Below, one piece after another: positions 36,473-47,700 of a stretch of DNA of 64,000 nucleotides. Made by a program: the position numbers and the translations under genes. The notes under the pieces are model-generated. The model was not told the origin of the DNA. It searched no databases and was given only the letters and a program-made list of their open reading frames with translations. The first letter of the stretch is position 1, and each line of letters starts with the position of its first letter. The DNA comes from Zygnema cylindricum (taxonomy: Eukaryota > Streptophyta > Zygnematophyceae > Zygnematales > Zygnemataceae): assembly GCA_037447655.1 (NCBI GenBank), contig JBBHKE010001836.1, positions 1-64,000 of the forward strand. The letters are read 5' to 3'.

Positions 36473-37042
36473 GTACCAGCAGTTGTAGAAAGAAGAGCTT
36501 TTTTTTTTTTTTTAAACCTCGATATATCGGCAATACGATATATTGGCGATATATCGGCAATATATCACGATATTTTCCTTTTCGATTCATCGAAGCGATA
36601 TAACAATTATTGGGTACCCGAAATATGATATATATCGAATATCGACAAATGGTCCTCGATACCCAACACTACTAATAGCGATACACGGTGCAGTTACCAC
36701 ATATACGAATACATCCGCAACAATAGTTTATGCGTCACTACACGATGTATTGTCATCAGAGGGTCGCAAAAGTCATAATTTTACATAACCGAAACCGACC
36801 ATTTTTTTTTTCAAAATTTGAGTAACCAACGCCCGACCGGGTTATGTCACGCTCCAAAATTGTTAACCGTTAACCGACCGGCGTTTACAAAAATAAAAGT
36901 TAACCGAAACTCGATTTCTCTCGACTAACTGTGCCCGCCCGTAACCGAAAAAGTACAAAATTAATTAATGTACAACGTATGAATAAGCCACTAATTACGA
37001 TTTGTCGCGTTCCCTAAGATTTGCGAAATGAATAGTGTTTAC

Positions 37043-37264
37043 TACACCGCCAATCGCTATTAGCGTAGTGTATGCTAATTCCGTCCCGTTTTTTTTTATA
37101 TTTATTCTCAAATATAATTATCCATACTATTTAAAAAATACCCTAATTCCTAATTAGAGTAAACAATTTTTTCGAAAATTTCCAAATTCCCAATTAGAGT
37201 AAACCACGCTCATTATTCGTATACGCAAAAGAAACTTCTACACAAATAGCGATTGGTGGTTTAC
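37043..37264. mobile_element. TACACCG-type MITE nested in family gamma
   Basis: 222 bp, TACACCGCCAATCGCTATTA to 'aaatagcgattggtggttta'. The right terminus is diverged. Confidence 0.75.
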
Positions 37265-37323
37265 CGTGTCAAATTTGCGACGCTTTGTCGCGTTCCCTAA
37301 GATTTTGAAATGAATAGTGTTAC

Positions 37324-37837
37324 TACACCGCGAATCATTATTAGTGTCAAAGTCACTAATTTGTGTTCTTAAAATTTTGATTTTTTTCCTCAAATAAGAT
37401 ACATGACTTTAATTTTTCATTGACGTTAATTAAGGAACCGTACAAAATAGCGTAAAGAAAGAAAGTACAATAAGATTTAAATAGTGTGATATACGGTCGA
37501 TGTCAGACCGTACATAATGTACCTTTTAATTAAATCAAATGCGCACGCATAGGAATGTGCACTCAAAAAATGGGATTAGTCGGACACGTAAATTAGTCTA
37601 ACATGTACGGATATTTAAATTTCACGACGGTCTACGATTTCCAATATTTTATACGGATACATATATTAATGTATATAATCGTACGACAAATATTCCATTT
37701 TTGCTGTTCCAAAATTAGCAAAATGCCGAAATTAGAATACACCTTTAAAAAAAAAAAATTTTATTAATTAACATCAATTACGGTAAATTTTATTCAACAC
37801 TATTTAAACTTTGACACTGGTAACGATTCGCGGTGTA
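37324..37837. mobile_element. TACACCG-type element nested in family gamma
   Basis: 514 bp, TACACCGCGAATCATTATTA to TAACGATTCGCGGTGTA. It shares 'gtcagaccgtacataa' with 35323-35862. It is flanked by copies of a 45-bp host segment (see findings). Confidence 0.8.
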
Positions 37838-38388
37838 CCGTGTCAGATTTGCGACGCCTTGTCGCGTTCCCTAAGATTTGCGAAATGTATAGTGTTACTA
37901 CCATGTCAGATTTGCGACGCTAATCATGATGTCACGTACTTCCACGATACCAAAGAGTACAAAGTACAATAATGTTGGATTGTATAGACTAGTACAAAAT
38001 TCTAATTTTTTATTTGTTTTTTGGTTAACCGATCGTAACCGACCATTTTTTTTCTTCTGGTGAATCAACTGACCGCAACTGCCCGGCCCCCAAAAATTGG
38101 CAACCGAATCCGTTCCGGATCCGGCGCGGGGGGTCGGTTAACGGTCGGTCACGATTTCGGTTGACCGTTTGCGACCTCTGATTGTCATCCTTGCCACTTG
38201 ACAATCGACAATCTCGACTACCAGAGTATATCGCAATGAGAAATTTACCGATACAGAATACTATGTATGCATAAATTCATCGATGCAAATGTAATTTAAG
38301 TGGCCGCATTGCGTCCACGGTGCTCCAACTTTTGTGGCAAATGAATCGACAATTAATTCGCTAGGTCCGCTTTTGTTTCGTTTTATAT

Positions 38389-39765
38389 CATAGTTCAAAA
38401 GTAGGTGAAAGTAGGCCGATAAAATATGTCTATTGTATGCAAAACATACAATATGACCTTAAGACCCATATTGTATTAGGACCTATTCGGACCATTTAAA
38501 ACATTCGTACCAGAAAATGGACCAATTAAAACATTCGAAACAAAAAATGTTATTTACACCGTCAAATTCAGTCGATCGGACGGTCGCTGATCAAAGTAGC
38601 GATCTAAGAAGATCACATGAAAAGCCTATAAACCAACTTACGATAAAGGCGCTGATTAAAGGCCTACCATAAAAACTAGTGTTGTGTATCGGTAAGGATT
38701 TGCCGATAACCGATATGGGCCTTTTTTCGGTGACCCGATAATCGATATATTGGTACGATATATCGTTATCAGTCTTATCGTCGATAAGTAGCCGATAATA
38801 TCGACTACTTATCGGCGATAATGCCGATAACGATAACAGTACTAGCCGTACAGACAAATGTACGGCGTGTAGATTTAACTGTACATCTTATTCCCTCGAC
38901 GCGCCTTACTCAGAACCCTGTGGTACCTACCAATCAGATCATTTGTACAAGCCGAAAGTACAGTAGCCGGCATAAGATGTGTACGGCTTTAGTACGGCTC
39001 CAGTTAAAACGATGTACCTTTCACATCCGACGCCGTGGCTTTGTCCCTTTAATTTTTGGGATAAATGTACGGCGTGTACATTCAACTGTACGTCTTATTC
39101 CCCCGACGCGCCCTACTCAGAACCCCTGAGGTACCTACCAATCAGATCATTTGTACAAGCCGAAAGTACAGTAGCCGGCATAAGATGTGTACGGCTTTAG
39201 TACGGCTCCAGTTAAAACAATGTACCTTTCACATCCGACGCCGTGGCTTTGTCCCTTTATTTGTTGGGATCCACTGGAAACCTGCCACGTGTCAATCCGT
39301 TGGCTTTTTTGGCAAAAGCCGCCAAAAAAGCCATTCCGAGATGCCGACGCTCACGCTGACCGTCCGCTCGTATTTTCTCATTGAATGTCGTCCGTTCGAT
39401 TCTGGCGGCGCGCATAATGTTATTTTGCATCCGTTGTACTTTGTGTCCGCCGTCTTTTTACCGTTCCATGATAATCAGTTTATCAGTACAATTCCGTACG
39501 TTCTCGTAAAATTTATGCTCAGTTAACCGCCTAAAAAGTACTACAAAGTGCAACGCATTTTTTCGTCAAATTCCAACCGTACATTTCTCGTAAATTTACC
39601 GTTCAGATTACCGGACAGAAAGCACTCCGGACAGAAAGTACAGAAAGTACAAATATATAGGGACCGCTGACCGTTCGATAACCGATAACCATCGGTATAG
39701 GTGTTATCGCGATTATTTTTTTACCAATACACAACACTATTAAAAACGCCTACTTTTGAACTATG
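38389..39765. mobile_element. hAT-like element (family beta) carrying an alpha-1 insertion
   Basis: Ends CATAGTTCAAAAGTAGG and CCTACTTTTGAACTATG, with exact 8-bp duplications ttttatat at 38381-38388 and 39766-39773. Without the nested element it is about 0.3 kb and matches 24873-25330. Confidence 0.9.
38677..39739. mobile_element. hAT-like element (family alpha-1), nested
   Basis: Starts TAGTGTTGTGTATCGG and ends ATACACAACACTA. The 8-bp duplication is ataaaaac / ttaaaaac. A segment of about 200 bp (38860-39055) is repeated in tandem at 39061-39250, which makes it longer than the copy at 27248. No intact gene. Confidence 0.88.
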
Positions 39766-39891
39766 TTTTATATGTACGAACAGTCTTTGTCACACTACTA
39801 GTTCCATGCTGTCCAGTAAAGTAATCAAAGCCAGAATTTTTTTCTCCTTTCGGAGTTGCATATTCCTGCCTGCCTGAGAATAATTGGGCAT

Positions 39892-40470
39892 CTGCCCGCT
39901 GCGTTCAATAAACGCTAAGCCCGCGAGCATATTTTGGATCTGCCCGCAAGAATATATTTAATCTGCCCGCAGCATTGGTCAGTTTTAGGCCCTGAGGAAT
40001 GTAAGCTAATCTGCCCGCTGCGCTCAGTTAACGCTAGCCCGCAATCATTTTGTTTCTGCCCCCTGGTCAGTGTTAGGCCGTACAAATAAGTTTCAATCTG
40101 CCCGCTGCGTTGAATTAACGCTGGCCAGCGAGAAATTTTTGAAACCTGCCCTGAAATATTGGTCAGCGTTGGGCCCTGAGAATAAGTTTTTATCTGCCCG
40201 CTGCGTTCAAAGAACGCCAAGCCCGCCGCAGGCATAGTTTGTCTTTACCCGCAGCATTGGTCAGTACGAGGCCGTACAGATATGCTGAAATCTGCCCGCT
40301 GCGTTGAATTAACGCTGGCCCGCAAACATATTTTAGAACTGCCCGCAGCATTGGTCAATGTTGGGCCCTGAGGATAATTTTGAGCTTGCCCGCTGCGTTG
40401 AATTAACGCTGGCGTGCAAACATGTTTTGAATCTCCCCGCGTCTTCGGATTGACGCTACGGTACGGTACA
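39892..40470. repeat. Degenerate tandem array, unit about 85-120 bp
   Basis: Six units start with ctgcccgctgcg(t/c)t at about 39892, 40011, 40097, 40193, 40291 and 40386. Each continues with 'taacgct.gcccgc' and most with 'gcattggtca.tgt.gggcc'. It is more GC-rich than its surroundings and lies 1.3 kb upstream of the NUP98-NUP96 start. Confidence 0.85.
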
Positions 40471-41734
40471 GCGCTTTACACTGCCTATCGCAATTAGCTT
40501 GAGGCATTTTTAGGGCAGATCAAACATTTTGAGCTTACTTTCAACCGTCGGATTTTCCCTTAAAATGAACAAAGGACGGCTATGGTTTGTACTTGCCTTC
40601 TGGTTTCGACGAATTTTTCTGAAGTTGATAACCCCGAGAAATGTTTTCTGCCTGCCCGTATTGCTAAACTGACTTTAGATCCCTACCGTCCAGCGGTCGC
40701 TTCGTAGCTCTTGTTTCATTTGAACTGCTTAGATTTCTCTCTGCATGCCATCGCAAATTATTTAACAATTTAATAATTTACTTAAATAAAATTTCGATTA
40801 TAATGGATAAATTGAAATTGCCAAGTACTGTACTGTACCGTAGCTGAAAAGTTCATTAAAAATTTCAGTTTATTTTTACTCTTTGTTGTGCGACAATTGC
40901 ATCGTAGTTAGTGTTGTGAATCGTATTTTTAATTACTGTTAAAAGATTGAAATAGTAAAACGACCAAAATCCGAATAAATATTTGCTCATCCTTTCAGAA
41001 ATTGAAAATAAAATGATGTAGCAAACGGTGTCGGCCAAATACGTGCATTCACGTCCCCAAGTTAACATTTTAAATCCGGATTGAAAATGTCAAAATACAA
41101 CATACCAAAAAGCAAAAAAAAAGTCTTTTTGGATTAAAGCAGTAAATCTATATTCGTATTTATTGAATATGTCCATAATCGTGAACTGAACGGCGAAAAC
41201 AGCGACCGTCCGATTGCAGTACAGCCTCTTTATGACGCTACAGCAGGTCACAGGGTCGGTTTTTAACTCGGAAAATATTCGGGCAGCCCAACACGTTCCA
41301 ATCTGCCCGATTTCCCGAAAAGACTTGTCACTCGCACGTGTTTAAAGTACTTGCATGTAAAGTATAAGTACTGAAACAGCCCAGTAAGAGGGGCAGATTG
41401 GGATATAGATCAGCAGAAAGTTTTACTGCAAAACTTTCTCCTCTAACCCTAATTTCCTGCTGAACAGAACTTCTGCAGAAATACAAGTTTCTGCAGAAGT
41501 CCATTGCTGAAAGTTTTGCTGATAACCATCTTATCAGGAAACTTATCAGGAAACTTTTCCAATATAATATTCCAAGAATTTCAGCGGAAATTTCCAATAA
41601 CTGGTATTAGGCTTGTAAAAGATAGGGGGAGAGAAAGTGTATTAAGATTTTGGAAAAAACACACGACCACTGATATTGTGCCTCAGGATTATGCAGGAGT
41701 TTCTGTCTTTTGATTAATTCACTTGACTTTTACT
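40471..41734 (+). other. Upstream region of NUP98-NUP96
   Basis: Single copies of ctgcccg or its complement recur near 40650, 41281, 41305 and 41393, echoing the array. A TACACTG-like MITE fragment starts near 40477. The promoter and 5' leader probably lie in the last few hundred bases; no TATA box was assigned with confidence. Confidence 0.4.
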
Positions 41735-44677
41735 ATGTTCGGGACAAGCAGCCGTAAGTGCTTTACATTTTCTCATTCTGCCTTATGTACTCTTTTTCGT
41801 TTCTTTATTTTCCTTTCCTACTCTTTATTTTCACCTCCTTTTCCTCATTTTGTCTCTTCTGTTGTACCTTGTTATTTTCCCGCTGTTGCGTTTTTTGTTT
41901 TCCTTTGTTCCTTTTTGATTGCTCATTTGTCAGGTTTTTTCTTCTGCATTATTTTGTTCTGCTTCTGTCCTTGTTTCTTCTTCCTCACGTTGTCTTGTTT
42001 CTATCTCTTTCACGCAGCGTGTATCCACTTCTTACATCCATGAAAGCAACCTCCGAACTATCTTTTTTATTGTGAACTTGTTTTTTTTTTTGTTTCTTTC
42101 TTTTTTTGTTTGGTTTTTTTTTTTTTTTTTTTATTTGGAAACCGTAGCTTTCTGTATCATCCAGAGTTTGCATCCTGTCATCCTCTGTGTGTCTGTAGTA
42201 TCTTGCAATTTGAACTCTTTTTCAAGTTTTTTTTTTTGTTTTTTCGGTCACTTACTCTGAATTTGCATAGGGTTGGATCGGGAAAGTTTACTGCTGTCAG
42301 CAGAAGTAATATGGTACCCTATCATTCGTAATTCTTATGTAATAAACAATTTGATTGCATTTTTGTTTCGAGTATGTGGCTGTTAAGTGTAGTTCTTTTC
42401 TGGTTCCTCTTTCCTATCGGATGTCTGATTTTCAATCATAATTCACTGAAATCATTTACTGGAGCTATTTATTGAAATCATTTACTGATATTGTTTTTAC
42501 TGAAATTATTTCTGAAATTATTTATGCTGGTCTCGTGCAGCCTTTGGGGCAACTTCTTCGTCTCCATTTGCACCAAATAATGCCTCTCCTAATCCTTTTT
42601 CGACAACAACTTCCTCTCCATTCGGAAGTAGTCAACCTTCAAATCCGTTTGCTTCTGCAACCATGAGTTCCCCTTTTGGACAACAAAATCCTCCTGCCTC
42701 TTCCTTCGGGACTTCAACTGGTGTTTTTGGCGCTCCTCAGCCTGCCTTTGGATCGGCAACACCTGTTTTTGGAACCCAATCTCCGGCTCCTGCTTTTGGA
42801 GCGTCTCCTAGTCCTTTTGGAGGTACTTATTTTTGACGGTTTACCTTTTTTTTTTTTTGACATTGTTTGGCATTGTTTTTTTTTCTGACATTTATTTTAT
42901 TTTATTTTATTGTTTTTTTTGACATTGCGTAGTTTTCTTTTTTTGTTCTTTTGTTAGTAAAATATAGGCATGCTGGTTTTCTCTATGCTTGGTTAGGCCA
43001 TACAGTTACAAAGTTTGCTGGTCTTGCATTGACTACCTGATATCGATTTTTTTATTTGTGTTGTACTTTACAAGTGTGCAGTTTATTGTTTTCGGTTAAA
43101 GCATTAGAATCCAGTGAACCCGGATGTTGAGTATCTCCTGATCCTTTTAGGTGCTTATAATGCATTCGGCGTGTTTCATGTGTTTGTCTTTCTTAGTTCT
43201 CTTTAAAACAGAAAATTCAATGAATGTAAGTTATTTTCTTTTTACAAAACAGGAGCCCCTGGGTTTGTTAAGCAAATCTTATTACCGGACATTTTTTTTC
43301 TTGTTTTTTTTTTCTTTATAACAGGAACCTCGTGGTTTCTTTAAGCAAAACTTGCTACTAAACAAAATTTGGTTGTTTTGTTTTTGACAATACAGGAACC
43401 TCTGCGTTTGGTCAAGCAAAACCTGATGGTGGAGGCTTTGGGACTTTTGGTTCTACTCAACCCAACCCCTTCAGTACGTCTGCCTTTGGACAAGCCAGTC
43501 AACCGGCTTTTGGACAAACTAGTCAACCTGCCTTTGGTTCCCAAGCATTTGGCGCCTCTACTCCTACCTTCGGGGCTCCCTCTACTCCTACCTTTGGGGC
43601 TCCCTCTACTCCTGCATTTGGTGCTACCTCTACTCCTGCATTTGGTGCCTCTCCGTCTCCTATTTTTGGGGCTTCTTCGACTCCGGCTTTTGGTGCTTCT
43701 TCTGTATCGTCGTTTGGGGCTTCTTCAACACCTGCGTTTGGGTCAACAAGTGCTTTTGGATCAACTACTCCTGCTTTTGGTGCATCTTCAACTCCAGCTT
43801 TTGGGAGCTCGTCAGTTTTTGGAGGTGAGTTTCTTTCATAGTTTTTTGTTTCATTTTTGATGTCATAGTTTTTTTTGTGTTTTTTTTTTTGTAATTTCTT
43901 TTGCAATTTCTTCCATAATATTTTTTTCTTGAAGTTCCTTTCAAAGGTTCTGCCATTGCCATGAAAAACAGATGGACAGAACAGTATGACATTTATGACT
44001 AAGGTATTTGTTTTTGCTCGTTTTGACTACAGGGGCATCTACACCTGCATTTGGGACCTCAGCGTTTGGAGCTGCAACCTCATTTACCAATCAGAGAGGA
44101 GGTACTCGAGTCCAACCATTTTCACCAACCCCTGATACAGAGTCGGGTGGAGTAGGACCAGTAGGGAAGTTTATGACTATTACTGCCATGCCAGCATATA
44201 AGAACAAGAGCGTGGAGGAATTGAGATGGGAAGATTATCAAGCTAATGACAAAGGTAAGTTTGTTTGTTATTTTGATTTGTGAGCTTGTGTGTATTATGA
44301 GTTAATCTGATCTTGTCAGGAGCACCTCTTCATAATTTTGTACGATAGGATCTCTGTAGGATTTTATTTTATTTTCTTGAGCTCGTGTTGTTTAGCAAAG
44401 TATGAGAGATTGTCGTACTTGGGTAGTTTTTCACGTCAATACAATTTGAAACCCTGTATATTGTTTTTGCGCATAGTACGAGTACTATGTGCTATGTAAT
44501 ACCTATTTAGTACGCATACTGTACGGGGTAACAACATTTAGCGTTTCTAATTGTTTTTGCACATTTAACCTATGGTCTGGAGTCATCCTGTGGTGATTTT
44601 TTTCTTTGCTGATGTCTTTGCTTGACATGATTTTGTATTGTCGTTGTTGTCGTTCTCTGTTCGACTTTTTGTGTTTT

Positions 44678-44736
<59 letters not shown>

Positions 44737-47700
44737 ATCTGAACATTTGCAGGTGGTCCAAATCCTCCAAGCCAGACTGGTTCCCTTTTTGGCCAGCCAC
44801 AGCAGAGCCCTTTTGGTTCCTCTACACCTGCCTTCGGAAGCACTCCAAGTACAACCGCCTTTGGAGCTTCTCCAACACCAGCTTTTGGATCTGGTGGGAC
44901 TGTTTTTGGCTCAAGTACCCCAGGTTTTGGAGCTTCTGCTACTCCGACGTCTGCCTTTGGTGCATCTCCCTCACCATTTGGTGGAACCTCTGCGTTTGGG
45001 CAAACCTCAACTCCAGCTTTTGGTCAAACCACTACTCCAGCTTTCGGTCAAAGCCCGACTCCTTTTGGTCAAAGCTCTACTCCTGCTTTTGGACAAACTC
45101 CAACATCTGCCTTTGGACAAAGCCCAGCTCCGACTTTTGGACAAAGCTCAACTCCTGCCTTTGGACAAACGTCTGCTCCAGTTTTCGGACAAAGCTCGAC
45201 ACCTGCTTTTGGTGCATCCACAGCAACTTCGTTTGGCGCCGCTAGTACACCGGCATTTGGTTCAACCAGTTTATTTGGGTCCTCAACACCTGCATTTGGA
45301 GCTTCCTCAACCCCGGCGTTCGGGTTTGGTTCAACTGGGAGTGCATTTGGGGCATCCTCATCTGCATTTGGTGGTAGCAGCTTATTTGGGAGCTCACAAT
45401 CCTCAGCCCCTTCATTTTCTTTTGCCTCCTCTACTCCAGCTTTTGGAAGCACTCAAAATACCTTCGGTGCTTCTAGCTCAGCTTCATTTGGAGGATCAAG
45501 TTTGTTTGGGACTGGAGCATCCCCTGGGTTTGGATTTGGAGGAACTAAACCCGCTGGTCTGGCGCAGTCAACAGTAAGTTTGTCTTATCATTTTGGAAAT
45601 ATGTATACATTCTTGCAAAAATCTATGTTGAAGCTCACGCGGGTGTTGGCGTGGAATGAATTTAAATTGCTGTTTATTAGTAGAGTGGTATACTGGATAT
45701 TTTACTTCTCCTTGTTTCTAATCTGCTTCAAGGGTTTCAAGTTTGCTCTTTCTGAAGTTTGATTTACCTGCTTTTTATTTTCCTTCTCCTTCTTCCTTTC
45801 AGAGTACACCGACCTTCGGAGGGTTTGGCGCCTCATCAAGTGGAGGACAAAGTTCGTTCAATTTTGGCTTTCCGTCTTCCCAGCCAAGTATGTACAAGAT
45901 TTTAATTTTCTGTCTTACAGAGTTCCATTCTCGAACACAAACAGGAAATGGGTGAATCATGTCAGTGAATGCTTCCAATGTGTTTGTGATAACATTCGTA
46001 TAATGACCAGTCCAGTGGGATTTTGTATGACATGCTTCAATAATTTACCTTATTTAAGGTACATGATTGTTGCATATACTTTTGGCATTACTTTCTACGC
46101 TCACTTGGAGCATTGCCGGAGGTTTCTGCCCCTTTTTTTAAATTACGAGGGTGTGGTTTGGACTGGCTTTCTTCATACCAAGAAATATGTGAAAATGAGA
46201 ATGCTCAAAAGAAGGCGACTGAAGCCCTCATACTACTTTGTCAATTGGTACAGGTCAAAGCGCTGGTGCGTTTGGCGGTTCTAGCATCTTCGGTTCGACG
46301 TTTGGACAGCAGTGAGTCTTTTCATTCTATGATTCAAATGTGCAAAGACAATTAGGAAATGCTATTTCTCGGTTTTACCATACTACCATGTATGCACATG
46401 AAACGGTGTAACATGTGTTATGGGGTTACCACATTGTATAGTATGGGGTTATGACATCTAGCTTTTCTAATTATTTTCACACATTTGGACTAGTTGTGAT
46501 ATTGAAGTCATTTTTGTTTGTCCCCAGTTGTTATTAATTTTGGCCTGGCAGAGTAGCAGTATCATATTTTGTTGATGGTTTGTGGTCGTAAAACGATGTT
46601 TGCTTTTTCCTTGGGTGTTTGGATAGGCCCCAGACTCAGCCTGTTCAAATGATGCAGCAAGTTCCAACTCAGAGCCCTTTTGGTAACTTACCAACAATTC
46701 CAGATATTCAACTTGGACGCTCCAATGGCACCCAAGTGCCAGCGATGCAATATGGCATATCAAGCTTACCTGTAAGTCCCTACTCTTCTCTGCTGATTTT
46801 CCTTTTTGTCCAGAATTTCTCATGTTATTTTCCCGTCTTTTTTGTTCATTTTGCCTTGGCCATGTTCTGTCTGGAAATTCTTCTGGAATGCTCTTCTTTC
46901 GCCCTTGTCCTTTTTTTTGTTCCCAAACTTTTGTCCTGTCTTTGTTCATTCATTGTGCCTCGACCATCCAGGGGACAGCCTATTTTCTTTTATATTTTCA
47001 TCTATCGCTGATGCGTTGAGTGTTTTTTTTTGCCTGGAGAGTACAGGTCATGGACAGACCTCCCCAGGTCCGTGTGTCCAGTCTCCTGACTCCTCGGCAC
47101 ATTACACCGCGGTCTAAAGTGCGAATGCATGCCCGACGTTATCATCCCAAAAAAGACAGCCCAAGGGTAAGATTTTTCTTGTCACATCTATTTCAGCTGC
47201 ATGGTGCACAACCAGTTACAGACCGGTATATGACCTAATGCTTTGTCCCCTGGTTGTGAATTGTGTTATTTTTGTGTATGTTTGGTGCTTGCATGTTTGT
47301 CATTGACAGAAGGGTAAACTATGCAAGCAAATAGATAAGCCACCACCTGTTGAGGATTATACACCGGCCATCACTATTAGAGTTAAAACAATCGATTTGC
47401 CACATGGCTCATTTTGGGCCACTTAACTAAATAGGGTTTTTAACACTAATGTATGATGGGGAGCATAGTTTATGCAGTACACTGTGAATTGCTATCAGCA
47501 TCAAGAAATGAATAATAAGCTATTTCTAGTGCGAATGATGTGGACGACTGTGAACCGCTAACAGAATGAAAGGCAACCAAAAAAAAAGTTTTAATAACGC
47601 TATTTTATGTTGAGAGGAAAAATAAAAGGCGACCAAATTAGAGTTATTAATGCTAACAACAATTTACGGCGTACTTAGAATAAAAAGTATACTTTTGGTC

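Larger units (their letters stand above)
26329..36671. mobile_element. hAT-like element (family alpha-2) interrupted by a gypsy element and MITEs
   Basis: Starts TAGTGTTGGGTATCGGGTA and ends CGATACCCAACACTA. An exact 8-bp target duplication, ctaatagc, stands at 26321-26328 and 36672-36679, as expected for hAT. Without the inserted gypsy element and two TACACCG elements it is about 0.5 kb. It encodes no protein. The relic at 8400-8691 shows the uninterrupted arrangement. Confidence 0.85.
26120..36692. mobile_element. Delta MITE split by nested insertions (outermost shell)
   Basis: 26120-26328 is a typical delta MITE that stops abruptly at ...acactaatagc. Its missing end, gatacacggtgca, is found at 36680-36692, after the 8-bp repeat ctaatagc. 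The pieces together match the other delta copies, so everything in between was inserted later. Confidence 0.85.
36757..38180. mobile_element. hAT-like element (family gamma), complete, with nested MITEs
   Basis: Ends CAGAGGGTCGCAAAAG and CGTTTGCGACCTCTG, with an exact 8-bp duplication attgtcat at 36749-36756 and 38181-38188. About half its length is two nested TACACCG elements and duplicated flanks. Relatives lie at 1-320 and 1564-2028. No transposase. Confidence 0.9.

Noticed and set aside
39065-39526. 153-codon frame
   Set aside because: Lies inside a non-autonomous hAT element and includes its internal tandem duplication; no similarity recognised.
39892-40470. CRISPR-like array
   Set aside because: The whole unit is repeated and diverged, with no conserved-repeat and unique-spacer structure, in a eukaryotic nuclear context.
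41723-42331. Overlapping F/L/S-rich frames
   Set aside because: T/C-rich intron 1 of NUP98-NUP96, not coding.
43523-43906. Antisense frame with repeated P-N-A-G-V-E units
   Set aside because: A shadow of NUP98 exon 3 FG repeats.
44606-45577. 323-codon frame and an antisense frame at 45069-45452
   Set aside because: Both are shadows of the FG-repeat exon 44753-45573 in other frames; repetitive F-G-S-T codons keep several frames open.
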